A DNA stretch of 7,363 nucleotides from Elusimicrobiota bacterium (GCA_031259185.1 JAIRLV010000197.1:1-7363), one strand, 5' to 3'. Shown: positions 1 through 6,113, counted from the first letter of the stretch. Numbers and translations: made by a program. The notes: generated by a model not told the origin, from the letters alone.

Positions 1-870
1 CATACATCCGTTGAAGTTTTGACGGAAATATATGAAAGATTGAAGCTAAACAGTAAATTTGGTCTAACAATAATTTTGGAAGGAGATACTACAGATTTAG
101 GAGATAATGATACTACGAAAAAGTTTATATCTACATTAGCAACTATGAATACTCCATTATTACAAGTTAAATGGAATATAGGACCAGAAACATTAGAAGA
201 AATTAAAAAAAATGAAACAATATATAGACCGTTATTAGCTTCAAGACAGCTAGAAATAGCGACATTATTCAATGGCTACATCTTGACATCTACAGGAGTT
301 ATAACAGATGAATTGCATCAAATTCTTATAAAAAAATATCAGAATCAGAATCAAAAATTAAATGAACTGGTAATATCAAGAATATTAAATAATGAATTAT
401 ATACAAATAATTTCAATGGAGAAATATTGAATTTATTTTTTGCAAAAGGAGAGCCGACTTTAGCAATAAAACAAATAATACTTCAAGGTCCAAAATTAGA
501 AGGAGAAGCCAAGAAAATAGCAGAATTAGCTGAAAATCAAATAGGAAATCAAGAAATAAAAATATTACAAGTTACAGAAAATGGGTTGCTATTCGAAACA
601 GTAATGCCTAGTGAAAAAATAGCATCTTTATATGATGGAGTAGATATAATGCCAAATATAGAAGATACGACACATATAACATTAATTGACACAGAATGTA
701 TAGAAATAGAGGGAATAGTAGATACCAATTCGCTACTTATAACAAAAATAGGAATGTCTGCTCGCAGAGCTATAGGGAAATTGTTATCAAATATTGGTCT
801 ACTAAAAGAAAATAAGATAAAAGGAATAGAATTCGACGAAAGTATACAAGCTATTGCAGCAGCAGCATAA
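1..870 (+). CDS. Unidentified protein, 5'-truncated by the window edge
   Basis: I do not recognise this protein. The reading frame is open from base 1 (first codons read HTSVEVLTE), so 289 residues are visible and the true start is probably outside the window. The TTG at 19 has no convincing Shine-Dalgarno sequence and should not be taken as the start. The visible part is soluble-looking, rich in Glu, Ile, Leu, Asn and Lys, with a single Cys and no clear transmembrane segment or known catalytic motif. It seems to alternate beta-like stretches (GLTIILEGD, PLLQVKWNIG, ITLIDTECIEIEGIV) with charged helices. It ends in SIQAIAAAA, an unusual run of four alanines at the C-terminus. A strong terminator follows 32 bp later, so this is the last gene of its transcript. 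Codon choice matches the neighbours, with no obvious sign of recent transfer. That it is a real gene is fairly certain; function is unknown. Confidence 0.8.
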   Translation, partial: HTSVEVLTEIYERLKLNSKFGLTIILEGDTTDLGDNDTTKKFISTLATMNTPLLQVKWNIGPETLEEIKKNETIYRPLLASRQLEIATLFNGYILTSTGVITDELHQILIKKYQNQNQKLNELVISRILNNELYTNNFNGEILNLFFAKGEPTLAIKQIILQGPKLEGEAKKIAELAENQIGNQEIKILQVTENGLLFETVMPSEKIASLYDGVDIMPNIEDTTHITLIDTECIEIEGIVDTNSLLITKIGMSARRAIGKLLSNIGLLKENKIKGIEFDESIQAIAAAA

Positions 871-901
871 TAAAATTAACAAATTACCTTTGATAAAAAT
901 G

Positions 902-943
902 AAAAAGAGGGTGGAAAGTAAAACTTTTCACTCTCTTTTTTTA
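902..943 (+). terminator. Rho-independent terminator after the first gene
   Basis: A 17-bp stem pairs 902-918 with 924-940 around a 5-nt loop (TAAAA). The core arms are AAAGAGGGTGGAAAG and CTTTTCACTCTCTTT, fully paired if two G-U wobbles are allowed. The 3' arm ends in a T run (936-942). It is 32 bp past the stop codon at 868-870 and is the best terminator in the window. It separates the unidentified first gene from thrS. Confidence 0.9.
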
Positions 944-952
944 TGCTATAAT
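944..952 (+). promoter_or_regulatory. Possible extended -10 promoter just after the terminator
   Basis: TGCTATAAT matches the extended -10 consensus (TGnTATAAT) perfectly and begins right after the terminator T run. The upstream -35 is poor (TTTTCA at 925-930, 16-nt spacer, inside the terminator arm). If used, it would give thrS a leader of about 200 nt. It may equally be a chance match in AT-rich DNA, but the identical 9-mer recurs at 1108 and 5241, both also intergenic. Confidence 0.35.
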
Positions 953-1085
953 TTTTTTAGTTAGATATAAATAATTAAAATAATGATAAATAAATACCAA
1001 AAAAAATCAAAATTTTGTTAAAAATAATACCTTCAATAGATTTTTTGTTAAAATTATATTCCATTCAGTCAAAATTTTATTATTT

Positions 1086-1116
1086 TTGAAACATAATAAA
1101 AAAAATATGCTATAAT
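1086..1116 (+). promoter_or_regulatory. Candidate thrS promoter
   Basis: TTGAAA at 1086-1091 and TATAAT at 1111-1116 are separated by 19 nt, which is long, but the -10 has the extended TG element (TGCTATAAT, 1108-1116) that can compensate. Predicted transcription start is near 1123, giving a 40-nt leader before the GTG start of thrS. That is too short for a T-box or other riboswitch. The DNA upstream (954-1107) is AT-rich, with an 11-bp direct repeat TTTTGTTAAAA at 1013-1023 and 1043-1053 and TCAAAATTTT at 1007 and 1069; I see no gene in it. Confidence 0.6.
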
Positions 1117-1162
1117 AAAAAAATCTCAAAAAAATTCTTTAAAAAAAATAAGGATTACGAAA

Positions 1163-2908
1163 GTGCAGGATAAAGCAAAATTAGATATTTTGAGGCATTC
1201 GACTGCCCATCTTATGGCAATGGCTATAAAAAGATTATTTCCAGATGTAAAATTTGGAGTAGGACCGGCAATTGACGAAGGTTTTTATTATGATTTTGAT
1301 TTAGAGCAGAGATTAGAACCAACAGATTTAGAATTGATTGAAAAAGAAATGGAAAAAATATCAGCTGAAAAGTTGGATTTTTTGAGAATAGAAAAGAATA
1401 GAGAAGAAGCTAGAAAACTTTTTGAGGAAAAAGGCGAAAAATATAAAATTGAGATCATAAATGATTTACCACAAGATATAAAGACAGTTTCTTTGTATCA
1501 AAATGGAGATTTCATAGATTTATGCAAAGGTCCTCATATAAAAAATACAGTAGATATAAAATATTTCAAACTTTTGAATTTAGCTGGAGCATATTGGCGA
1601 GGTGATGAAAAAAATAGAATGCTTCAGCGGATTTATGGAACAGCTTTTTTTACACAAGAGGAATTAGATAAACATTTAAAATTTTTGGAGGATGTAAAAG
1701 AACGCGACCATAGAACGCTTGGGAAAAAATTGGATCTTTTTAGTATATCTGAAGATATAGGCGCTGGGCTAATTCTTTGGCATCCAAAAGGCGCTATAAT
1801 AAGGCATTTGATTGAGTCGTTTTGGAAAGACAAACATATCAAAGCAGGTTATGAGCTTCTTTATACTCCGCATATTGGAAAATCTAATCTTTGGGAGACT
1901 AGCGGGCATTTGGGTTTTTATAATGAAAATATGTATTCTCCAATAAATATTGACGAGCAAAATTATTATATTAAACCAATGAATTGTCCTTTTCATATTC
2001 TAGTCTACAAAAATTCGCATCATTCTTACAAAAGCCTACCTATTCGCTATGCGGAACTTGGAACGGTTTATAGATATGAAAGATCTGGCGTTTTACACGG
2101 ACTGATGAGAGTTAGAGGTTTTACTCAGGACGATGCGCATATAATTTGCACAATAGAACAAATTGAAAACGAAATTATTTCAATTTTGAAGTTTTGTTTT
2201 GAAATGTTAAATCATTTTGGTTTTTATGATTACAAAATATTTTTGTCAACACGCCCAAAAGAAAAATTTGTGGGGAGTCTGCATGATTGGGAGATTTCGG
2301 AGAAAGCTTTAGAAAAAGCAATGGAATTGACGGGATTTGAATATGAGATAGATGAAGGAGGCGGGGCATTCTATGGACCGAAAATTGACATAAAAATAAA
2401 AGACGCTCTTGGAAGATATTGGCAATGTTCTACGATACAATTTGATTTTAATGAAGCTGAAAGATTTGATATTACATATATTGGTCAAAATGGAGCTAAA
2501 CATAGACCTTTTATGATTCATAGGGCTTTGTTTGGTTCATTAGAAAGATTTTTTGGGATTTTGATAGAACATTACAAAGGAGCATTCCCGATTTGGTTAA
2601 TGCCAGAGCAAGTTCGAATATTGACTATAAACGAAAAACAAAACGATTATGCCAAAAAAATTTTGGAAGATTTGAAAAAAATAGATATAAGAGCTACATT
2701 AAATAATTCTAATGACAAATTAGGGTATAAAATTAGAGAAGCTCAATTGAATAAAATCCCATATATGGTAGTATTAGGCGATAAAGAATTAGAAAATAAT
2801 GAAATATCTGTTAGAACAAGATTGGGAAAAGTTTTAGAAATAAAAAAATTGGATGAATTTATAAGATTAGTTTTAGAAAAAAATAAAAACCACAGTTTTG
2901 ATATATAA
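1163..2908 (+). CDS. thrS: Threonyl-tRNA synthetase lacking the TGS domain
   Basis: This class II synthetase charges tRNA-Thr with threonine in the cytoplasm. Residues 8-160 form the N2 editing domain, with the zinc-type motifs H12xxxH16 and C121xxxH125 that remove mischarged serine. The catalytic core spans about 185-478. The expected zinc ligands are present as C275 (MNCP), H326 (DDAH) and H453 (MIHRALFGS). Motif 2 is around TVYRYERSGVLHGLMRVRGF (302-321) and motif 3 follows H453. The anticodon-binding domain is about 482-575. At 581 residues it is about 60 shorter than the E. coli enzyme, and the missing part is the N-terminal TGS domain: the protein starts directly at LRHSTAHL. The GTG start at 1163 is supported by AAGGA at 1150-1154 with an 8-nt spacer, and the AT-rich DNA upstream holds no TGS-like coding sequence. 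It is not followed by infC-rpmI-rplT as in many bacteria. Identification is essentially certain. Confidence 0.98.
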   Translation: MQDKAKLDILRHSTAHLMAMAIKRLFPDVKFGVGPAIDEGFYYDFDLEQRLEPTDLELIEKEMEKISAEKLDFLRIEKNREEARKLFEEKGEKYKIEIINDLPQDIKTVSLYQNGDFIDLCKGPHIKNTVDIKYFKLLNLAGAYWRGDEKNRMLQRIYGTAFFTQEELDKHLKFLEDVKERDHRTLGKKLDLFSISEDIGAGLILWHPKGAIIRHLIESFWKDKHIKAGYELLYTPHIGKSNLWETSGHLGFYNENMYSPINIDEQNYYIKPMNCPFHILVYKNSHHSYKSLPIRYAELGTVYRYERSGVLHGLMRVRGFTQDDAHIICTIEQIENEIISILKFCFEMLNHFGFYDYKIFLSTRPKEKFVGSLHDWEISEKALEKAMELTGFEYEIDEGGGAFYGPKIDIKIKDALGRYWQCSTIQFDFNEAERFDITYIGQNGAKHRPFMIHRALFGSLERFFGILIEHYKGAFPIWLMPEQVRILTINEKQNDYAKKILEDLKKIDIRATLNNSNDKLGYKIREAQLNKIPYMVVLGDKELENNEISVRTRLGKVLEIKKLDEFIRLVLEKNKNHSFDI

Positions 2909-2923
2909 TAACTATAATTAAAA

Positions 2924-2949
2924 AAAAGTAAAAAATTTTATATACTTTT
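2924..2949 (+). terminator. Weak AT-only hairpin after thrS
   Basis: AAAAGTA (2924-2930) can pair with TACTTTT (2943-2949) 15 bp after the thrS stop. The stem is short and nearly all A-T, and the T run after it is broken (GATATAATTTT), so termination here is doubtful. It is the only terminator-like structure between thrS and fabH. Confidence 0.25.
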
Positions 2950-2968
2950 GATATAATTTTATGAAAAT

Positions 2969-2997
2969 TTGACATAAATAACAAAACAGTATAAAAT
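2969..2997 (+). promoter_or_regulatory. fabH promoter, near-consensus sigma-70 type
   Basis: A perfect TTGACA (2969-2974) is followed after exactly 17 nt by TAAAAT (2992-2997). The predicted start is near 3004, which leaves about 30 nt before the fabH ATG at 3035 and its AGAAGGG ribosome binding site (3024-3030). A second possible element, extended -10 TGATATAAT at 2949-2957, lies upstream without a recognisable -35. No FapR-like or other lipid-regulator operator was recognised. Confidence 0.7.
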
Positions 2998-3034
2998 TAA
3001 TCAAATAATTTTACTTAAATTAAAGAAGGGAAAA

Positions 3035-4015
3035 ATGAATAGAGCTAAAATTATATCGATAGGACATTATACTCCCAAAAAAATTTTAACAAATACTGAC
3101 TTAGAAAAAATGGTAGATACAAATGATGAATGGATTACCCAAAGAACTGGCATAAAGGAAAGACATATTGCTAGAATTGATGAAATGCCATCAGATATGG
3201 GCTATGAAGCTGCAAAAGAAGCTTTAGAAAAAGCGAATATTAATCCAGAGGATATAGATATTATTTTATGTGGAACAGTAAGTGGTGATTACATAACTCC
3301 AGCCACAGCATGTTTGATACAAGCTAAACTGGGCGCGAAAAATGCTTTTGCATTTGATATATCAGCTGCATGTTCTGGTTTTATATATGGTTTAAGCATT
3401 GCGGAAAAATTTATTTTAGCAGATAATACAAAAACTGTTTTAGTCGTTGCAACAGAAAAAATTTCAAATATAACAAATTGGGAAGATAGAGCGACTTGTG
3501 TTTTATTTGGAGATGGAGCAGGAGCAGCAATACTAAAATCTTCAAATGATAATTCAGGAATAGTGGCATCTTATTTAAAAACAGATGGAGATTTATATGA
3601 TTATATTATGCTACCCGGTGGCGGTTCAAAAAATCCTGCTAGTTTAGAAACTGTTAAAAATAAGCAACATTATTTGACTATGAAAGGAAATGAAGTTTTC
3701 AAATATGCTGTGACAAAAATGATTGAATCTGTTGAAAAAGTTCTTGTCCATTCTAATTGGACAAAAGATGATGTTAATATGATATTCCCACATCAAGCAA
3801 ATATTAGAATCATAGATTCAATTAGGAAAAAAATAAATTTTGACAAAGATAGAGTGTTCATTAATATAAATAAATATGGCAATACCAGCGCGGCTACAAT
3901 TCCTATCGCCGTGTCAGAAGCGCTTCAAAGTAATAAAATAAAGGCTGGCGATAAAATAGTTCTTGTGTCATTTGGATCAGGTTTTACTTGGGGAGCGCTT
4001 TCTCTAATTTGGTGA
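3035..4015 (+). CDS. fabH: 3-oxoacyl-ACP synthase III (KAS III)
   Basis: FabH starts type II fatty acid synthesis in the cytoplasm by condensing an acyl-CoA (usually acetyl-CoA) with malonyl-ACP to give acetoacetyl-ACP. The 326-residue length is normal for the family. The catalytic triad is visible: C113 in DISAACSGFIYGL, H253 in FPHQANIRII and N283 in NKYGNTSAATIP. The N-terminal family signature DTNDEWITQRTGIKERHIA (28-46) and the glycine-rich C-terminal FGSGFTWGALSL are also intact. The ATG start is fixed by AGAAGGG just upstream, and the near-consensus promoter at 2969-2997 suggests a separate unit from thrS. No other fab or plsX gene is in the window, so the usual plsX-fabH-fabD cluster is broken or lies elsewhere. 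Primer specificity (acetyl versus branched) cannot be judged by eye. Confidence 0.97.
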   Translation: MNRAKIISIGHYTPKKILTNTDLEKMVDTNDEWITQRTGIKERHIARIDEMPSDMGYEAAKEALEKANINPEDIDIILCGTVSGDYITPATACLIQAKLGAKNAFAFDISAACSGFIYGLSIAEKFILADNTKTVLVVATEKISNITNWEDRATCVLFGDGAGAAILKSSNDNSGIVASYLKTDGDLYDYIMLPGGGSKNPASLETVKNKQHYLTMKGNEVFKYAVTKMIESVEKVLVHSNWTKDDVNMIFPHQANIRIIDSIRKKINFDKDRVFININKYGNTSAATIPIAVSEALQSNKIKAGDKIVLVSFGSGFTWGALSLIW

Positions 4016-4033
4016 AAAATTATATTTTTAAAA

Positions 4034-4049
4034 TATATTTTAAAATATA
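4034..4049. repeat. AT-only palindrome in the fabH-RNase H gap
   Basis: TATATTTTAAAATATA is a perfect 16-bp palindrome 18 bp after the fabH stop, inside a block of nested A/T inverted repeats (4021-4060). It could act as a weak terminator or hairpin, but pure A-T palindromes arise easily in DNA of this composition. The rest of the 108-bp gap holds a TATAAT at 4102-4107 without a good -35. Confidence 0.4.
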
Positions 4050-4123
4050 AAAATTTTATTTATAAAAACTGTGTGAAAAAATAAAATAAAATGAAATGAA
4101 ATATAATACGAGGTAAAATTATT

Positions 4124-4816
4124 TTGAAAAAAAAGTCAAAATTACAAAATTTTTTCAAAATGATAATTGAAAATAAAAAATTTGAAGAAATACTAAAAGA
4201 TCTAAAAATACAAAATGCTCCAGAATATATAAAAAATATTTTAGAAATTTTGGAAAAAGAAGAAATTTGTGATAAAAATAATAAAAATAGATTAGAAAAA
4301 TCAATTCAAAAAGAATTTGATTTAACTTTAAAAAATGAAGCTGAAAATAAAAAAATATTAAAAAATGAAATTAATATTTTTTCCGATGGCGCTGTTAGCG
4401 GAAATCCGGGTATAGCGGGAATTGGTTGTGTGATTTTTGAAGGTTTAGAAAAAGAAATTAGCAGAGAAAATAAATTTCTTGGAGTAACTACAAATAACAT
4501 TGCAGAATATAAAGCAATATTATTGGCGCTAGATAATATAGCCGAATTGAAAAAAGAAGGTTTTATAAAAAATATTGAGACGCTAAAGTTTAATTTTTTT
4601 TCGGATTCAGAATTAATGATAAGGCAACTCAATGGACAATATAAAATTTCCAATTTAAAATTACAAAAATTAGCGATGGAATTTAAGCAAAAAATAAATA
4701 AATTGGGAATAAAAAACTATACTTTGAAACATATTTATAGAGAACACAACAAAATTGCGGATGAATTAGCAGTTTTGGCAAAAAATAAAAAAATAATTAA
4801 ATCAAGGGCAAAATAG
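4124..4816 (+). CDS. RNase H family protein with an N-terminal extension
   Basis: Probable ribonuclease HI-type enzyme cutting the RNA strand of RNA-DNA hybrids. The RNase H fold occupies residues about 82-222 of 230. The metal-binding acidic residues are in place: D88 (FSDGA), E128 (NNIAEYKA), D161 (FFSDSE) and D213 (NKIADELA). SGNPG, typical of the first strand turn, is also present. The motif set (DGA..GNPG..NNxAEY..SDS..N..AD.LA) fits the RnhA-like group of COG0328. The first ~80 residues are a Lys/Glu/Asn-rich helical extension with no caulimovirus-type hybrid-binding domain that I recognise; its role is unknown. The TTG start at 4124 has GAGG at 4110-4113 (10-nt spacer). An ATG at 4160 is an alternative with no ribosome binding site. 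The last four codons and the stop overlap the 5' strand of RNase P RNA helix P1. Confidence 0.88.
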   Translation: MKKKSKLQNFFKMIIENKKFEEILKDLKIQNAPEYIKNILEILEKEEICDKNNKNRLEKSIQKEFDLTLKNEAENKKILKNEINIFSDGAVSGNPGIAGIGCVIFEGLEKEISRENKFLGVTTNNIAEYKAILLALDNIAELKKEGFIKNIETLKFNFFSDSELMIRQLNGQYKISNLKLQKLAMEFKQKINKLGIKNYTLKHIYREHNKIADELAVLAKNKKIIKSRAK

Positions 4817-5225
4817 ATAGTCGCTTTAAAAAAAATTTATTTTTTTTAAAGAGGAAAGTCCGAACGCCATACAGCAAGATGCTCGTTAACGGCGAGGCAT
4901 TGTTAATGAAAATTAATAATGATAGAAAGTGTAACAGAAAACAAACCGCTCTTTTTATTAAAGAGTAAGGGTGAAAAAGCGAGGTAAAAGCTCACTATAT
5001 ATTCCAGCGATGGGATATATTGACAAACCTCATCTGGCGCAAGTTCAAGTAAAGTTTATATAAATCAGCTGGGTTTTAAACAGGGTAGAACGCATGTGTT
5101 TTTACACACAATTTTTTTTGAAAAAAATTGAGATAAATGACTATCGCTTTTTTATAATAGATATAATGTGATAAAATATCCTTTCATAAAAAAGAACAGA
5201 ATTCGGCTTATTTTTTGCTCTTGAT
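4801..5225 (+). ncRNA. rnpB: RNase P RNA, bacterial type A
   Basis: This is the catalytic RNA of RNase P, which cuts the 5' leader from pre-tRNAs. Universal elements are clear: CR I GAGGAAAGTCCGAA (4851-4864), GTAACAGAAAACAAACCGC (4931-4949), the P9 loop region GAGGTAAAAGCTC (4981-4993), GCGCAAGTTCAAGTA (5037-5051), CAGGGTAGAACGC (5081-5093) and CR V ACAGAATTCGGCTTAT (5196-5211). Helices: P1 4801-4813 with 5213-5225 (13 bp, one G-U); P2 GATAGTC 4816-4822 with 5139-5145; P3 4824-4835 with 4840-4851; P4 4856-4864 with 5202-5209, including the conserved bulged U at 4859; a P12-like hairpin over about 4996-5021; P18 at 5109-5130. The length of about 425 nt is normal for the class. Ends are set by P1 pairing, so each may be off by a few bases. 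P1 begins inside the preceding RNase H gene. No good promoter sits just upstream, so the RNA is probably processed from a longer transcript. Confidence 0.96.
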
Positions 5226-5249
5226 AATAATTGTAATTTTTGCTATAAT
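5221..5249 (+). promoter_or_regulatory. Promoter for the TonB-like gene, overlapping the rnpB end
   Basis: TTGATA (5221-5226), a 17-nt spacer and TATAAT (5244-5249) with the extended TG (TGCTATAAT, 5241-5249) make this one of the two best promoter matches in the window. The -35 box lies within the 3' strand of RNase P RNA helix P1. Transcription should start near 5256, giving a leader of about 155 nt before the ATG at 5410. Confidence 0.7.
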
Positions 5250-5250
5250 A

Positions 5251-5409
5251 ATTCTAAACTAAATTTATAAAGAATACATCAATATATTTATGTTTAGATA
5301 AGATAGATTTGCGAATTTTTTGTATCTACTTCATTCTAAACTTCATTTTCAATAACTATATACTTCATTAAATTAATAGAAAATTCTAAACAATTAGGGA
5401 AAATATAAT
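5251..5409 (+). promoter_or_regulatory. Long untranslated leader with repeated TCTAAAC motifs
   Basis: This stretch has no credible open reading frame. ATTCTAAAC occurs three times (5251-5259, 5333-5341, 5383-5391), and its complement GTTTAGA once (5292-5298). CTTCATT also occurs three times (5329, 5341, 5363). The single GTTTAGA could pair with any one of the three copies. Pairing with the first extends to 12 bp (5253-5264 with 5286-5298, one bulge). The last copy lies 4 nt before the AGGGA ribosome binding site (5396-5400) of the TonB-like gene. It could be an RNA switch or protein sites, but no known riboswitch class is recognised. Confidence 0.3.
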
Positions 5410-6042
5410 ATGTATATGACAAAAAGTATTTTATTTTCTGTTACTACGCATATTTGTATTTTGTTATTAGGAAACTATTATTTGAAAGAAAACTTTTTGA
5501 TTTCTGGGAATAATATATCTTATATAGACATAAATTTAGTTGAAAATATTTCAAAAAATGAATATTTAGAAAAAAATGCTTTAAAAAAACAAAGAAATAG
5601 AGTTGAAAAAGTTGAAAAAAAAGAAGTACAAAAAAAAGAAGCAAATAATTTTATACAAAAAGAAATAAATGAAAACGAAATTGAAAATGAAATTGAAAAC
5701 GAAATTGAAAATGAAAACCCGAATGATAATAAAGAATATGATAACTTTGATGAACAAAATAGCGACATTAGCGATAAATATTCTCTAAATTTAAAAGATT
5801 TTTACATTCCTAAACCTCGATATCCTAAAGAAGCAAAAATCAAAAAAGAGGAAGGATTGGTAGTTATTGAAATAAAAATAAACAATAATGAACCTGTTAA
5901 ATCCGCCTCAATTATTACTTCCAGCGGTTCAATTTTATTAGATGAAGCGGCATTAAAATCTGCTCACAACATTAGATATAGAAATAATAAAAAATTTAAA
6001 GATATGACTATATTAATTCCATATCAGTTTAGATTGAAATGA
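5410..6042 (+). CDS. TonB-like energy transducer protein
   Basis: TonB proteins are anchored in the inner membrane, are energised by ExbB-ExbD and span the periplasm to drive outer-membrane receptors that import iron complexes, cobalamin or other nutrients. Here a single N-terminal hydrophobic segment (about 5-22) follows a short positively charged start, then the family-like ISYIDINLVE (37-46). Residues 47-128 are a Glu/Lys/Asn-rich periplasmic linker with a repeat (NEIE) and only one proline, unlike the Pro-rich linker of classical TonB. The C-terminal TonB domain is residues about 131-210, with PKPRYPKEAKIKKEEGLVVI (134-153) and the conserved DEAALKSAHNIRY. The length of 210 is slightly short but complete. 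The ATG at 5410 has AGGGA at 5396-5400 (9-nt spacer), which favours it over the in-frame ATG at 5416. No exbB, exbD or receptor gene is in the window, so the substrate is unknown. Confidence 0.88.
   Translation: MYMTKSILFSVTTHICILLLGNYYLKENFLISGNNISYIDINLVENISKNEYLEKNALKKQRNRVEKVEKKEVQKKEANNFIQKEINENEIENEIENEIENENPNDNKEYDNFDEQNSDISDKYSLNLKDFYIPKPRYPKEAKIKKEEGLVVIEIKINNNEPVKSASIITSSGSILLDEAALKSAHNIRYRNNKKFKDMTILIPYQFRLK
5671..5718 (+). repeat. In-frame 12-bp tandem repeat in the TonB-like linker
   Basis: Four consecutive 12-bp units follow GAAAAYGAAATT, with Y alternating C, T, C, T; the last unit ends GAAAAC in place of GAAATT. The alternation makes this a 24-bp unit copied twice, nested on the 12-bp unit. 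It encodes ENEI repeated in the periplasmic linker. Because the unit is a multiple of three, gain or loss of copies changes linker length without breaking the frame. Confidence 0.9.
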
Positions 6043-6078
6043 ATATAAACGTAAATATTTATTTTTGTAATATTTATA

Positions 6079-6102
6079 TTTCATATTAATGTTAATATGA
6101 AA
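6079..6102. promoter_or_regulatory. Perfect 11+11 inverted repeat upstream of the reductase gene
   Basis: TTTCATATTAA (6079-6089) and TTAATATGAAA (6092-6102) are exact reverse complements around a 2-nt centre (TG). The right arm ends directly at the AAGGAG ribosome binding site (6103-6108) of the gene at 6114. The symmetry and small centre suit a dimeric helix-turn-helix repressor or activator site; as RNA it would have to open a larger loop. It is not an FNR, CRP or Fur consensus that I recognise. A second, weaker pair, TAAATATT/AATATTTA, lies at 6052-6059 and 6069-6076. Confidence 0.55.
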
Positions 6103-6113
6103 AAGGAGTAAAA

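Noticed and set aside
954-1162. T-box or other riboswitch in front of thrS
   Set aside because: No T-box consensus or antiterminator-terminator pair is visible. The only strong hairpin (902-940) is next to the previous gene, and the likely leader is about 40 nt.
4306-4653. Long open frame of 115 codons on the - strand opposite the RNase H gene
   Set aside because: Its Ser/Phe/Ile-rich product has no domain and no ribosome binding site. It lies wholly over a conserved catalytic domain read on the + strand.
4814-5147. Shorter RNase P RNA ending at the GACTATC strand
   Set aside because: That pairing is helix P2. The conserved 3' half of P4 (ACAGAATTCGGCTTAT, 5196-5211) and a 13-bp P1 lie beyond it, so the RNA must extend to about 5225.
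5250-5409. Short CRISPR-like or iteron array from the ATTCTAAAC copies
   Set aside because: The copies are only 9 bp, unevenly spaced (82 and 50 bp) and have no spacer-like pattern or nearby cas or rep gene.
5520-5768. - strand open frame giving a Ser/Phe repeat protein
   Set aside because: It is the mirror of the Glu/Asn/Ile repeat and Lys-rich linker of the TonB-like gene; its repeat follows from the 12-bp units.
3035-6042. TGA reassigned to tryptophan, as in some AT-rich genomes
   Set aside because: TGA ends fabH (4013-4015) and the TonB-like gene (6040-6042) exactly at the family's expected C-termini, and TGG is used for Trp.
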